A stretch of DNA of 64,000 nt from assembly GCA_016933965.1 (NCBI GenBank), contig JAFGTS010000011.1:1-64000 (forward strand). Direction: 5' to 3'. The notes under the pieces are model-generated. The model was not told the origin of the DNA. It searched no databases and saw only the letters and a program-made list of their open reading frames with translations. This DNA comes from Deltaproteobacteria bacterium (GTDB lineage: Bacteria > Desulfobacterota > Syntrophia > Syntrophales > UBA2210). Positions within the stretch are counted from its first letter, which is position 1; each line of letters opens with the position of its first letter. This document shows, piece by piece, positions 17,392 through 26,493 of the stretch. The translations under genes and the position numbers were made by a program.

Positions 17392-18592
17392 CTTTTCGCC
17401 TTTCGTCGAGCAGTTTTTTTACACGGTCCAGGATCGCTCCCGCCACTTCTCTTTTCGTCATAATGGGCAATGCCTCCACTGCTCCCCGCCTGTGGATTAT
17501 TTTCACGATGTTCGTGTCGTACCTGAATCCCGCACCCTCCGTCCCCAGGTCGTTCGCCACGATAAAGTCCATGTTCTTTTCCTTCAATTTTTTCCTGGCG
17601 TTCTTTTCAAGTTGTTCCGTTTCCATGGCAAAGCCGACCAGGATACGATCCCCTTTCTCTTTGCCGACCTCGGCAATGATGTCGGGGTTTCTTTCGAGCT
17701 GCAGGGTCAGCGTGTCTTTCCCCTTCTTTATTTTTTGTTCCGATACGACGGATGGACGGTAATCGGAAACGGCCGCCGCCTTGATAATGACGGAGGAGTC
17801 ACGCACATGAGCAAGAACGGCCGTTCTCATTTCCTCAGCGCTCATAACATTTACGCAGGTGACCCCGCCGGGTACCTCCAGGTCCGTGGGACCGCTGACA
17901 AGGATCACGGAGGCGCCCCTTTTCTTTGCCTCCGCCGCAATGGCGTATCCCATTTTCCCCGATGAATGGTTCGATATGTACCTCACGGGGTCCATGGCTT
18001 CCCGTGTGGGACCGGCGGTCACCAGTACCCGCTCACCTGAAAGGTCACCGGGAGTTACGATGGAGTCGATCTCCTCGATGATGGCTTCAACAGGGGGCAG
18101 ACGTCCCGGACCTTCCGTCCCGCAGGCCATCATGCCGCTCCGGGCATCGAGAATGAAATAGCCCAGGGAAACAAGTTTTTTCATGTTCTCCGTGACAATG
18201 GGATTTGTGTACATACGGCTGTTCATGGCAGGACACAGCAATACCGGGGCTTCCGTGGCCATGATCGTCGTTGACAGGAGGTCATCGGCAAGGCCCGCGG
18301 CGATCTTGCCCAGGATGTTCGCCGTGGCCGGCGCCACGACCATGATGTCGGCCGACCTGGCCAGTGATATGTGACCGATCTCCCATTCACCGATCGGGCT
18401 AAACATGTCCGTATGTACCTGATTGCCCGTCAGGGCCTGAAGGGTCAGGGAAGATATGAACTTTTCGGCATTTTCGGTCATTATCACCGTTACGGTATCG
18501 CCGCGCTTCACGAGCTCCCGGGCAAGTTCAGCCGATTTATAGGCTGCGATCCCTCCCGTAATTCCCAGGACTATGTTCTTTTTTTCTTTCAT
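17375..18592 (-). CDS. coaBC: Phosphopantothenoylcysteine decarboxylase / phosphopantothenate-cysteine ligase
   Basis: This bifunctional coenzyme A enzyme has about 405 residues. The N-terminal flavoprotein half begins KNIVLGITGGIAAYKSAEL and includes APATANILGKIAAGLADDLL and the PAMNSRMYTNP active-site motif. The C-terminal ligase half includes VTAGPTREAMDPVRYISNHSSG. Two Met codons upstream (to 18637) are possible, but the 18592 start matches the family N-terminus; no strong ribosome-binding site decides it. The 303-base divergent gap to the M23 gene holds no gene; it must carry the promoters for both. Confidence 0.93.
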   Translation of the reverse strand: MKEKKNIVLGITGGIAAYKSAELARELVKRGDTVTVIMTENAEKFISSLTLQALTGNQVHTDMFSPIGEWEIGHISLARSADIMVVAPATANILGKIAAGLADDLLSTTIMATEAPVLLCPAMNSRMYTNPIVTENMKKLVSLGYFILDARSGMMACGTEGPGRLPPVEAIIEEIDSIVTPGDLSGERVLVTAGPTREAMDPVRYISNHSSGKMGYAIAAEAKKRGASVILVSGPTDLEVPGGVTCVNVMSAEEMRTAVLAHVRDSSVIIKAAAVSDYRPSVVSEQKIKKGKDTLTLQLERNPDIIAEVGKEKGDRILVGFAMETEQLEKNARKKLKEKNMDFIVANDLGTEGAGFRYDTNIVKIIHRRGAVEALPIMTKREVAGAILDRVKKLLDERRKDGPER

Positions 18593-18895
18593 GAACGAAC
18601 GTATCGCCATCCTTTCCTGAATAAAGGATCTCTCCATATCTCTCAGTTGGTGTCGGTGTCTGTCCGATGTCCACGACAGGCCCCTTGACAGGACCCGGTT
18701 TTTCTGTTGATAGTAGGGCTCATTGAAAACAGGCCCGAAAAAACCTCATCAGCCTCAAACCGGCGGAGATATGTGAAAAACTGTGAAAATATAACAGTGA
18801 TCAGGTGTAAGGTCAATGAATTAAGGGCCGTCGGAGAGCACCATTCCGAAGTTCGACGCTTCGTTTCTCAAAATCAATCTTAAGGGGAGTCAGAT

Positions 18896-20236
18896 ATGAA
18901 AAAGTACCGTACCATGCTCATCTTAACCTTCATTATTGTTCTCGCGTTGGGCGCATTCTGGTTCTTCTTCACCTACTGCGAGGGGGAAAAACCATCCATA
19001 GTTATGGAATCCTTCAACGGCGTGATCGGAACCGAGGGACGGATAACGATCGATTTCATCGATACGAAGACGGGCCTTCGTGATATCGCCGTTTCAGTGA
19101 CACAGGAAGAAAACAAACATGTGCTTCATTCACTTACCTATCGGATGCGCGGAATCCATCACGAAACCGTCAGGATAGCCATACACCCCGGGGATATTCC
19201 CCTGAAGGACGGACGGGCGCGCCTCGATATGTCGGCCGTTGACTACTCTCTCAGAAAAAATACCTGTCATGCGACCCTGGATGTCGTCATTGATACCACA
19301 CCTCCTCGGATAGACCCGGTTTCCACGCAGCATTACCTTAACATGGGCGGTTCTGGTGTCGCCCTCTATCATCTCTCCGAAGAAAACACCACAACGGGAA
19401 TACTCGTCGGTGATGACTACTTTCAGGCATATCCATTCGTCATCAATGGGGCGAAGGGATATGTCTGTTACTTTGCCTGCCCCCTCGAGCTCGAGGAAAA
19501 CGATATCAGTCTCAACATCATCGCGGAAGACGCAGCGGGCAATCGTTCTCTCTGCTCACTTCCCCATCATGTCCGCGACAGGAAATTCAAACGTGACACC
19601 ATGAACATCAGCATGAGCTTCCTGGAGAAAAAAATGCCCGAATTTCGGAGGATGATCAAGGGTATGGAGCAGGCATCCCTTCTCGAGGTGTTCAGGTATG
19701 TCAATGATACGATGCGACAGGATAATTTCAAAACAGTTCAGCAGATCTGCAGTACATCTGAACCGCGGCAACTGTGGGAAGGAACGTTTCTCAGGATGAA
19801 GAATTCCGCCCCGATGGCCCTGTTCGGGGACCGGCGTACCTATTGCTGCGAGGGGAGCGATCTGGGAAAAAGCGTACATCTCGGTGTCGACCTTGCCTCG
19901 GTCCAATGCGCTCCCGTTGAGGCAGCGAACACGGGAATGGTCGTGTTCGCCGATTACCTCGGCATATACGGAAATACGGTTATCATTGACCACGGCCTCG
20001 GGCTTTTCAGTTTTTACGCGCACCTTTCATCGATAAATGTAGCAACGGGCGAAGGGATCAACAGGGGTGACATTATCGGAAAGACGGGAACTACGGGCCT
20101 GGCAGGCGGTGATCACCTGCACTTCGGCATGTACGTCGGGAACAGGTTCGTCAATCCCCAGGAATGGTGGGACCCCCACTGGATCCGGGACAATGTGACG
20201 AAGAAGATGGAAGGGATTAACGGATTAACGGATTAA
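18896..20236 (+). CDS. M23 family peptidoglycan endopeptidase, membrane-anchored
   Basis: The 446-residue protein has an N-terminal membrane helix (7-27), then a Cys-containing extracytoplasmic region that may include Ig-like folds (TPPRIDP), and a C-terminal LytM/M23 domain. The zinc ligands are visible as His328 and Asp332 in HLGVDLA and His409 in GGDHLHFGMY, with His376 in FYAHLSS. It likely trims cross-links in the periplasm. AAGGGGAG precedes the ATG. Its last codons (GINGLTD and TAA) are formed by the tandem repeat that starts at 20214. Confidence 0.92.
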   Translation: MKKYRTMLILTFIIVLALGAFWFFFTYCEGEKPSIVMESFNGVIGTEGRITIDFIDTKTGLRDIAVSVTQEENKHVLHSLTYRMRGIHHETVRIAIHPGDIPLKDGRARLDMSAVDYSLRKNTCHATLDVVIDTTPPRIDPVSTQHYLNMGGSGVALYHLSEENTTTGILVGDDYFQAYPFVINGAKGYVCYFACPLELEENDISLNIIAEDAAGNRSLCSLPHHVRDRKFKRDTMNISMSFLEKKMPEFRRMIKGMEQASLLEVFRYVNDTMRQDNFKTVQQICSTSEPRQLWEGTFLRMKNSAPMALFGDRRTYCCEGSDLGKSVHLGVDLASVQCAPVEAANTGMVVFADYLGIYGNTVIIDHGLGLFSFYAHLSSINVATGEGINRGDIIGKTGTTGLAGGDHLHFGMYVGNRFVNPQEWWDPHWIRDNVTKKMEGINGLTD

Positions 20237-20349
20237 CGGATTAAGGGATTAAGGGATTAAGGGATTAAGGGATTAGGGGATTAGGGGATTAGGTAATCCG
20301 TAACCCGTAACCCGTAACCCGTAATCCGTAACCCGTAATCCGTAATACC
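20214..20349. repeat. Inverted tandem-repeat array: ten GGATTAAN octamers then eight TAATCCG heptamers
   Basis: From 20214 to 20293 there are ten consecutive 8-base units (GGATTAAC x3, GGATTAAG x4, GGATTAGG x3). From 20294 the period changes to 7 with TAATCCG/TAACCCG units, the last one degenerate. The halves are mutually complementary, so the transcript can form a long imperfect hairpin between the convergent M23 gene and rapZ. The array supplies the M23 stop codon. It ends 4 bases from the rapZ stop. Confidence 0.97.
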
Positions 20350-20352
20350 GTT

Positions 20353-21219
20353 TTACCCCCTCCCGATATCCCGATGATTGATGGTTACTGAATATTCCTT
20401 GCCGGCGAAGTGCTGTGCGAGTTGGTTGAGAATGACCACGGAGCGGTGTTTTCCACCGGTGCAGCCGATGGCGATGGTCAAATAGGATTTCCCCTCCTTT
20501 TCAAAAAGCGGCATCAAGAAATCAACCATATCGAGGAGTCGCTTGACAAAACGTTTCGTGTCGGCCCATTTCATGACATACTGTTCCACTTTCTCGTCGT
20601 TACCGTCGTACTTCTTCAGGTCTTTGACAAAATAGGGGTTGGGGAGGAACCGTACATCAAACACCATGTCCGCTTCCAGAGGAAGTCCGAAGCGGTAACC
20701 GAAGGACATCAGGTGAACGGTCATCTTTTTCCCTTCGGCGGGTGCGAGATAATACTGCTGAACCAGTTCCTTCAATTTATGTACATTGTAGTGAGATGAA
20801 TCGAGAACGGTGTCGGCCATTTCTCTCAATGGCGCGAGCGAAAGGCGTTCAACCTTGATACTTTCAAGAATGGAGCCTTTTTCGGAAACCGGATGGACCC
20901 GGCGTGTTTCACTGAACCGGTGAAGGAGTTCCTCATCACCTGCTTCGAGAAAGAGAATTTCTATTCTGAACTTTCTTTTTTTGAGACGTGAGATCACCTC
21001 GAGATAATTTTCAAGGAAATATTTTTCCCGCAGGTCCATGACAATGGCCACTTTTGATATCTCGCTCGTGGCACCCGACTGCATTTCAAGAAATTTTTCC
21101 AGGAGAAGGATGGGGAGGTTGTCGACACAAAAAAAACCGATATCTTCAAGGGCCCGGAGAGCGGTGCTCTTTCCTGACCCGGAGAGACCGGTTACGATGA
21201 CGACCCGAAGATTCTTCAT
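20353..21219 (-). CDS. rapZ: RapZ/YvcJ RNase adapter protein, nucleotide-binding
   Basis: The product has 288 residues from MKNLRVVIVTG. It shows a P-loop GLSGSGKS, the family region DNLPILLLEKF, the FLEAGDEELLHRFSETRRVHP stretch and the C-terminal signature IGCTGGKHRSVVI. An upstream in-frame start adding 18 residues is less family-like. In enterobacteria RapZ controls GlmS synthesis through small RNAs; elsewhere it binds nucleotides. It is the last gene of the rpoN-hpf-ptsN-rapZ order seen across proteobacteria. Confidence 0.94.
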   Translation of the reverse strand: MKNLRVVIVTGLSGSGKSTALRALEDIGFFCVDNLPILLLEKFLEMQSGATSEISKVAIVMDLREKYFLENYLEVISRLKKRKFRIEILFLEAGDEELLHRFSETRRVHPVSEKGSILESIKVERLSLAPLREMADTVLDSSHYNVHKLKELVQQYYLAPAEGKKMTVHLMSFGYRFGLPLEADMVFDVRFLPNPYFVKDLKKYDGNDEKVEQYVMKWADTKRFVKRLLDMVDFLMPLFEKEGKSYLTIAIGCTGGKHRSVVILNQLAQHFAGKEYSVTINHRDIGRG

Positions 21220-21297
21220 AAGAATCACTGACACGTATGCAGGTTGTAAAAAAACAGAATTCCAGACCGGCACCGGTCACATGCCGGGACATCCGCA

Positions 21298-21762
21298 TTA
21301 GAGAAACGATCTGTCCTTCTTCTCTATTATCGAATATATCTCCTGCGCAGAGGAGGCTTTCATCAGGTCACTTCGAAAATCCCCGTCTTTCAGCATCCGC
21401 GATATCTTTGCCAGCGCCTTGAGGTGCTGCCCCGCGGAATTTTCAGGCGCCATCAGAAGAAAGAAGAGGTGTACGGGTTTCCCGTCAAGAGAATCAAAAT
21501 TGACGCCTTCGGTGCTTCTCCCGAATGATATGATGAGGCCGTCCAATCCCCCCAGTTTTCCGTGGGGGATGGCGATACCGTCACCGATGCCGGTACTGCC
21601 GAGTTTCTCCCGGTCAAGAAGGACCGACACCATCCTGTCACTGTCGACGCTGATGTTCTCTTTCTTGAATATTTCTGAAAGTTCGACGAGGACCTCCCGT
21701 TTTGTTCTTGATTTCAGTTCGTCTATAACAAACTGTTCCTTCAATAATTCAATAATATACAT
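21298..21762 (-). CDS. ptsN: PTS IIA-Ntr regulatory phosphocarrier
   Basis: The product is 154 residues from MYIIELLKEQFVIDEL. The PTS EIIA type-2 fold is seen in the central SRTKREVLVELSEIF region. The phosphorylated His lies in GDGIAIPHGKLGGL, followed by VNFDSLDGKPVHLFFLLMAPE. A GTG 39 bases upstream is an alternative start. It is part of the nitrogen PTS, with regulatory links to K+ homeostasis and sigma-54 in other proteobacteria. It lies between hpf and rapZ. Confidence 0.93.
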   Translation of the reverse strand: MYIIELLKEQFVIDELKSRTKREVLVELSEIFKKENISVDSDRMVSVLLDREKLGSTGIGDGIAIPHGKLGGLDGLIISFGRSTEGVNFDSLDGKPVHLFFLLMAPENSAGQHLKALAKISRMLKDGDFRSDLMKASSAQEIYSIIEKKDRSFL

Positions 21763-21809
21763 GCTCTTCTCGTTCCCGTCCCCTGGATTGACGGTAATCA
21801 CGAATGGTT

Positions 21810-22352
21810 TCAGTTCGTTTCTATCAGCGTGAACCCTCCGTCATCCCGACGATAGATCACGCTGACCGCCTCAGAGGCACTGTCACGATAGATAAAAAAT
21901 CTGTTCTTTGATTCTTCCAGCATCAGAACCGCATCGTCAAGCGACATCGGTTGCAGGGTCATTTTTTTGACTTCCACATTTCGAGAGGGTTCATCGACAT
22001 CTTCAAAGGCAACATCCTGACCTCCTCCCGGAAATGGTTCTTTCCTGGCCCTGACAGCGTTGTCCTTGTGGTTTCTCGTTTTTTCCCTGATTTTTTTGAT
22101 CTGCCGTTCTATCTTGTCGGTCACGGTATCAACGGCAAGTACCATTTCCTTGGCCTCTTCCCTTCCGTTGACATTCATACCCTTGGCAAGGATCTTTATT
22201 TCAGCCACATTTCTGAATTTTTCAACTGAGAGGGTTACCTGCGCTTCCACCGGCTTGTCGATATATCGTTCCAGCTTCGACAATCTTTTACTGACATAGT
22301 CTTTCAGCCAATCTTCGGCGTCCGTGTTCCGAAATGTCACTGATATGTTCAT
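21810..22352 (-). CDS. hpf: Ribosome hibernation promoting factor, long form
   Basis: The 180-residue protein has an N-terminal RaiA/HPF domain (MNISVTFRNTDAEDWLKDYVSKRLSKLERY) and a C-terminal dimerisation domain (MTLQPMSLDDAVLMLEESKNRFFIYRD), joined by a charged linker. This two-domain form assembles 100S ribosome dimers in resting cells. AAGGAGG is 7 bases before ATG 22352, while an ATG two codons upstream would be only 1 base from it, so 22352 is chosen. A probable terminator separates it from rpoN. Confidence 0.95.
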   Translation of the reverse strand: MNISVTFRNTDAEDWLKDYVSKRLSKLERYIDKPVEAQVTLSVEKFRNVAEIKILAKGMNVNGREEAKEMVLAVDTVTDKIERQIKKIREKTRNHKDNAVRARKEPFPGGGQDVAFEDVDEPSRNVEVKKMTLQPMSLDDAVLMLEESKNRFFIYRDSASEAVSVIYRRDDGGFTLIETN

Positions 22353-22381
22353 AGACATGCCTCCTTCTACGGTACATCCAT

Positions 22382-22412
22382 AAAACAAAATTCCGGGATA
22401 CCTCCACCGGAA
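22382..22412 (-). terminator. Probable terminator or attenuator between rpoN and hpf
   Basis: On the minus strand TTCCGG pairs with CCGGAA across a 10-base loop and is followed by TTTTGTTTT. It sits after the rpoN stop and 30 bases before the hpf start. Confidence 0.5.
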
Positions 22413-22500
22413 ATGTTTTCAGGAAAATGACACGGTTGTCTCTCGGCAACAAAGCATCGTCTTATAGGGGAGATGAGGTAAAAAGTCAATATCTTTCCCT

Positions 22501-23940
22501 TTAAAAAAATTTTTTTCGTTTTGATGAAGGAATGATGCCCATCATTTCTCTATACTTGGCAACCGTTCGCCGGGCGATGGAAATATGCTGCTTTTTCAGG
22601 AGTTCGACGATCCGACTATCGTTACAGGGGTTTTTGGGGTCTTCTTCACTGATTATTTTTCGGATCGCCTCCTTGACACTTTCCGATGCGATAGTGTCCC
22701 CGTCGGTCTTGCTGATCCCGCTGTTAAAGAAATACTTGAGCTCGAACATCCCTCGCGGGCAATGCATGTATTTATTCGTCGTTACCCTGCTTATGGTCGA
22801 TTCGTGCATTCCCACGTCGTCGGCTATATCCCTCAGTACCATCGGTTTCAGACAGGAAATCCCCTTGTCGAAAAAGTCCCTCTGGTGGTTGACGATGCTC
22901 TCCGACACACGATAGATCGTTTTCTGCCTCTGCTGTATGCTTTTTATGAGCCATGTGGCCGATTGCAGTTTTTCCTTGATATATGCCTTGCATGATTCTC
23001 TCTTGCTGTTGCTTTCGCCATCGGTCAGGATTCTCCGGTAAAAATCGCTGATGTGCAGGCGCGGCAGCCCATCGTCGTTCAGGACGATCCGGTAGTCGTC
23101 ACCCACCTTGAACACGAACACATCGGGCACGATATACTGCGGCCGCTCTTCATTGTACACCAGCCCCGGACGCGGATCGAGGCTGCTGATAACCCGCACG
23201 GCCTCCTGGACCTCCTCGATAGTGACTTTCTGTTTTCGCGCGATACTATGATAGTTCTTTGTTTCCAGGTCCTTCAGGTGCTCCCGTATGATCCTTTCGG
23301 CAAGGGGCGTATCGACCACAAGAGAGGTGATCTGGAGCAGGAGGCATTCCTGCAGATTCCGCGCGGCGATACCGGGAGGATCGAATTCCTGCACTTTTTT
23401 CAGGACGGCTTCCGCCGCCTCGGGTGTTACGGCTTCGATTGCGGCGATCTCTTCCACGGTGGCTTTCAGGTAGCCGTTGTTGTCAAGATTGCCGATGACC
23501 TGACGTCCGATCCGCTTTTCTTCTTCATCAATTCGTGAAAGATTGAGCTGCCACAGGAGGTGATCCGTCAGTGAGGCGGTTTGTGTGAGCACGTTCTCCA
23601 GGGGAGGCGCCTCTCCTTCCTCCCGATAGTAATTCACGCCGACGGGACCGAAATCTTCGAGGTATCCGTCCCAGTCGAACTCATCACGACCGTCGCCCTC
23701 ACCGGTGATCTCGGGGGTTTTTTCTTCGGCCTTGAACTCGTCGATCTCCGGGGCCGCTTCGGTCTTTATGTCCTCTTCATAGGTGCGCTCCTCCAGAAGG
23801 GGGTTCTGCTCCATTTCCTGGTTGATCGCATCGATCAGTTCGATCCGGGAAAGTTGCAGCAGCTTGATGGACTGCTGCAATTGCGGGGTCATGATCAACT
23901 GTTGCGTCAGTTTTAAATGTTGCTTTAATTCAAAGGCCAT
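22501..23940 (-). CDS. rpoN: RNA polymerase sigma-54 factor
   Basis: The 479-residue protein has region I with the Gln/Leu-rich helix MAFELKQHLKLTQQLIMTPQLQQSIKLLQ (activator-interacting), an acidic region II, the core-binding domain and a C-terminal RpoN box ARRTVAKYRE that reads the -24 promoter element. The start MAFELKQ at 23940 is preferred over an upstream GTG-type extension to 23994. It is needed with an NtrC-type activator; PilR and a matching promoter lie in the same window (31791-31805). Confidence 0.96.
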   Translation of the reverse strand: MAFELKQHLKLTQQLIMTPQLQQSIKLLQLSRIELIDAINQEMEQNPLLEERTYEEDIKTEAAPEIDEFKAEEKTPEITGEGDGRDEFDWDGYLEDFGPVGVNYYREEGEAPPLENVLTQTASLTDHLLWQLNLSRIDEEEKRIGRQVIGNLDNNGYLKATVEEIAAIEAVTPEAAEAVLKKVQEFDPPGIAARNLQECLLLQITSLVVDTPLAERIIREHLKDLETKNYHSIARKQKVTIEEVQEAVRVISSLDPRPGLVYNEERPQYIVPDVFVFKVGDDYRIVLNDDGLPRLHISDFYRRILTDGESNSKRESCKAYIKEKLQSATWLIKSIQQRQKTIYRVSESIVNHQRDFFDKGISCLKPMVLRDIADDVGMHESTISRVTTNKYMHCPRGMFELKYFFNSGISKTDGDTIASESVKEAIRKIISEEDPKNPCNDSRIVELLKKQHISIARRTVAKYREMMGIIPSSKRKKFF

Positions 23941-24005
23941 TATTTCTACCAAAACATCCTGTGTTCGCTGCCGGGACACGACAACCCCCGGCATACCATC
24001 CTGCC

Positions 24006-24725
24006 CTACAGATCAAAATCCTTGCCGAGATAAAAGGTGCGGGCCACCTCGCTGCCGGCGATGTCGACAGGATCACCCTCGATCAGGATGGTCCCCTCGT
24101 TGACTATGTACGCCCGGTCACAGACCTTGAGAGTTTCTCGAACATTATGGTCCGAGATCAACACCCCGATCCCGCGCTCCCTGAGCTTTCTGATAATGTT
24201 CTGAATGTCGGCAACCGCGAGCGGATCAATCCCGGCGAAAGGTTCATCGAGAAGCATATAGCGTGGTGACGTTACCAGCGCCCGGGTTATCTCGACACGG
24301 CGGCGTTCACCCCCTGAAAGCGAGTACGCCATATTATCCGCCAGATGAGTGAGATCCAGTTCCCGCAGAAGCTGCCGGAGCTTTTCCTTTTTTTCCTCAT
24401 CACTTCCCGGAAGGGTTTCAAGTATCGCTTGAACGTTATCCCTCACGGTAAGTTTTCTGAATACCGAGGGCTCCTGGGGAAGATAATTAATTCCCTTGCG
24501 CGCCCTGAGATACATGGGATCCAGGCTGATATCCCCGCCGTTCAGGAGGACCCTGCCTGAATCAGGCCTGATAAGCCCAACAATGATGTAAAACGTCGTT
24601 GTCTTTCCCGCACCGTTGGGCCCGAGAAGCCCGACAACCTCGCCCTGTCGTATGGACATGGTTACATCATTGACGACCGTTCTGCCGTTAAACGACTTTA
24701 CCAGTGATTCCGCTGTCAGCATCAT
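24006..24725 (-). CDS. lptB: LPS export ABC transporter ATPase LptB
   Basis: The 239-residue ABC ATPase has Walker A GPNGAGKTT (35-43), signature LSGGERRR, Walker B MLLDEPF and switch His in ISDHNVRET. YLPQEPSVFRKLTV is characteristic of LptB. It powers extraction of LPS from the inner membrane with LptFG, whose genes are not in view. The start overlaps the lptA stop by 4 bases. Confidence 0.95.
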   Translation of the reverse strand: MMLTAESLVKSFNGRTVVNDVTMSIRQGEVVGLLGPNGAGKTTTFYIIVGLIRPDSGRVLLNGGDISLDPMYLRARKGINYLPQEPSVFRKLTVRDNVQAILETLPGSDEEKKEKLRQLLRELDLTHLADNMAYSLSGGERRRVEITRALVTSPRYMLLDEPFAGIDPLAVADIQNIIRKLRERGIGVLISDHNVRETLKVCDRAYIVNEGTILIEGDPVDIAGSEVARTFYLGKDFDL

Positions 24726-25303
24726 TGGGCCGGTCCGCCATCATGTTCGGGGCTTTTCCCCCCGGACTCGTTCTCCTGTGCCGGATAGATCGTGGCCCGA
24801 ACTCTCTTACCGTCGGAACTTTCAACGGTTCCCCGGTTCTCGGAGAGGAATATGATCATCCGTTCTCCCTGGATGACCTGCGTACCCTCCTGCATCACGA
24901 CGTCTCCCGTAACCGTGATCGTCTGGTCCCGGTTTGAAAAGAGCGCGTTGTTCCCCCTCACGAGCTTTTCGCCCTGTCGGATCTCCACATTTCCCCGGGC
25001 TTCGATCCTCTCAATGGCGCTGTTCTCCGTAATACCCTGACGAACCGTATCCGGTGTTCCCCCCTGTTCATCCGAATAATACAGATAGAGGGAATCGGAT
25101 TTCATTGTCACGTCATCGCGGTTCACGACGACATTACCGGAAAACACCACCAGCCTGTCATCCTCGTATGCATCGAGGCGATCGGAGAGTATCGTTATCG
25201 CATTCCCCTGCTGTGTCTGCATCGAATGAAGAACTGGCGGGCTGAGAAATACCGGGATGATGAAAACGATCAGGTATATAAATATGTTATGTTTTCTGAA
25301 CAT
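24722..25303 (-). CDS. lptA: LPS transport periplasmic protein LptA
   Basis: The 193-residue protein has an N-terminal signal sequence (IYLIVFIIPVFLSPPVLHS) and an OstA-type beta-jellyroll (DRLDAYEDDRLVVFSGNVVVNRDDVTMKSD...). It forms the periplasmic bridge for LPS between LptC and LptD. It overlaps lptC by 17 bases and lptB by 4, giving a tightly coupled lptC-A-B unit. Confidence 0.92.
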   Translation of the reverse strand: MFRKHNIFIYLIVFIIPVFLSPPVLHSMQTQQGNAITILSDRLDAYEDDRLVVFSGNVVVNRDDVTMKSDSLYLYYSDEQGGTPDTVRQGITENSAIERIEARGNVEIRQGEKLVRGNNALFSNRDQTITVTGDVVMQEGTQVIQGERMIIFLSENRGTVESSDGKRVRATIYPAQENESGGKSPEHDGGPAQ

Positions 25304-25874
25304 GCAGTCCCTTCACCGCTTCTCCCTGATGTTTCATTCCCTCTATCCGGGCACGGACATGGGAAGTCATCTCAAGCCTCCTGTCCCTGAGGAACAGTGT
25401 CATACCACCACCTTCTATCGTCATGGTCCGGTTCTCGACGATCACCGGTCCCTCCGCTGATATTTCCTTTTTTTCCGCTTTGTAAAGTGCCTGTTCCGTT
25501 CGTATTTCCTCATTCTGATCGGAACGTACGACCACGTTCCCATATACTTCGATATTGCCGGTGTCGGTATGGAGGGTCCCTTCCCGAGCCGTCAATACAT
25601 AGGCGGCCCCGTGAGATGTGATGAGGCGGATACGGACGTTCTTGAAGATCGACAGGTTCTCCTGCTTCATATAGGTCGCCTGATCGGCTCCTATTTCCCA
25701 GGAAGCATCCGGATCACCGACTTCCGTAAAATGAACATCCGTTATCTGAAGATTGACATTATCAGGAAGGATGGTGAGAGCCACCCCGCTCATTTTCCCC
25801 TGGGAAAGAACCATCAGTGCCGCGAAACCAACTATGATTACGAGAATGATTCCCGTAAAAACTTTTTTCATCAA
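25287..25874 (-). CDS. lptC: LPS export protein LptC
   Basis: The 195-residue protein has an N-terminal membrane anchor (GIILVIIVGFAALMVLSQG) and the LptC periplasmic fold (LQITDVHFTEVGDPDASWEIGADQATY ... GTLHTDTGNIEVYGNVVV). It accepts LPS from the LptBFG transporter and hands it to LptA. Position and order after kdsC are typical. Confidence 0.92.
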   Translation of the reverse strand: MMKKVFTGIILVIIVGFAALMVLSQGKMSGVALTILPDNVNLQITDVHFTEVGDPDASWEIGADQATYMKQENLSIFKNVRIRLITSHGAAYVLTAREGTLHTDTGNIEVYGNVVVRSDQNEEIRTEQALYKAEKKEISAEGPVIVENRTMTIEGGGMTLFLRDRRLEMTSHVRARIEGMKHQGEAVKGLHVQKT

Positions 25875-25920
25875 GGGTAGTACCGCATTCCATACTAAAT
25901 TTTATTGAAAAATATAGCAT

Positions 25921-26493
25921 TCAGTCCTCGTTATGTAAAGGCATATGACCGGTTTCCTCCATACTGTATCGTTCGGTCACGGTATGCCAATTCCCCTGTA
26001 TTTTCAGGATCAGATCACAGACCTCCCTGACCGCTCCCTCACCTCCCCGTGTTGCGGTCACATAATGAGCCCGTTGCCTCACATAATCGGGCGCATCGGC
26101 GACGGCAATCGCAAAACCCACTTTTCGGAAAACAGGTATGTCCACCACATCATCACCCACATAGGCGACCCGCTCACCGCTTAAACCACGATCCTCGAGG
26201 ATCTCATCGAGCACCCGTCCCTTGTCCTTGATACCCTGATATACCCCACCGACACCGAGCTCATTGGCCCTGTGCTCAACAACGCGGGATGTTCTTCCCG
26301 TCAGGAAAAGGACCTCTATACCCGAACGCATGAGCAGTTTCAGTCCATGGCCGTCCCTGACATGAAACTGTTTAGACTCCGCTCCCTGATCATCAATGAT
26401 GATCCGTCCATCCGTCAGCACCCCGTCCACATCGAGGATCAGCAGGGCAACCGGAGCTACGCGCCGCCGTATATCATTCTTTTTCTCGTTCAT
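25921..26493 (-). CDS. kdsC: KDO-8-phosphate phosphatase
   Basis: The 190-residue C0-type HAD phosphatase has motif I LLILDVDGVLTDG, motif II FLTGRTS, Lys in QGIKDKGR and motif IV AYVGDDVVDIPV. It releases phosphate from KDO-8-P made by KdsA for the LPS core. The start overlaps the kdsA end by 20 bases. The C-terminal tail after ILKIQG is longer than in minimal KdsC. Confidence 0.94.
   Translation of the reverse strand: MNEKKNDIRRRVAPVALLILDVDGVLTDGRIIIDDQGAESKQFHVRDGHGLKLLMRSGIEVLFLTGRTSRVVEHRANELGVGGVYQGIKDKGRVLDEILEDRGLSGERVAYVGDDVVDIPVFRKVGFAIAVADAPDYVRQRAHYVTATRGGEGAVREVCDLILKIQGNWHTVTERYSMEETGHMPLHNED

Noticed and set aside
20214-20349. CRISPR array
   Set aside because: Units are 7-8 bases with no spacers, and no cas gene is near.
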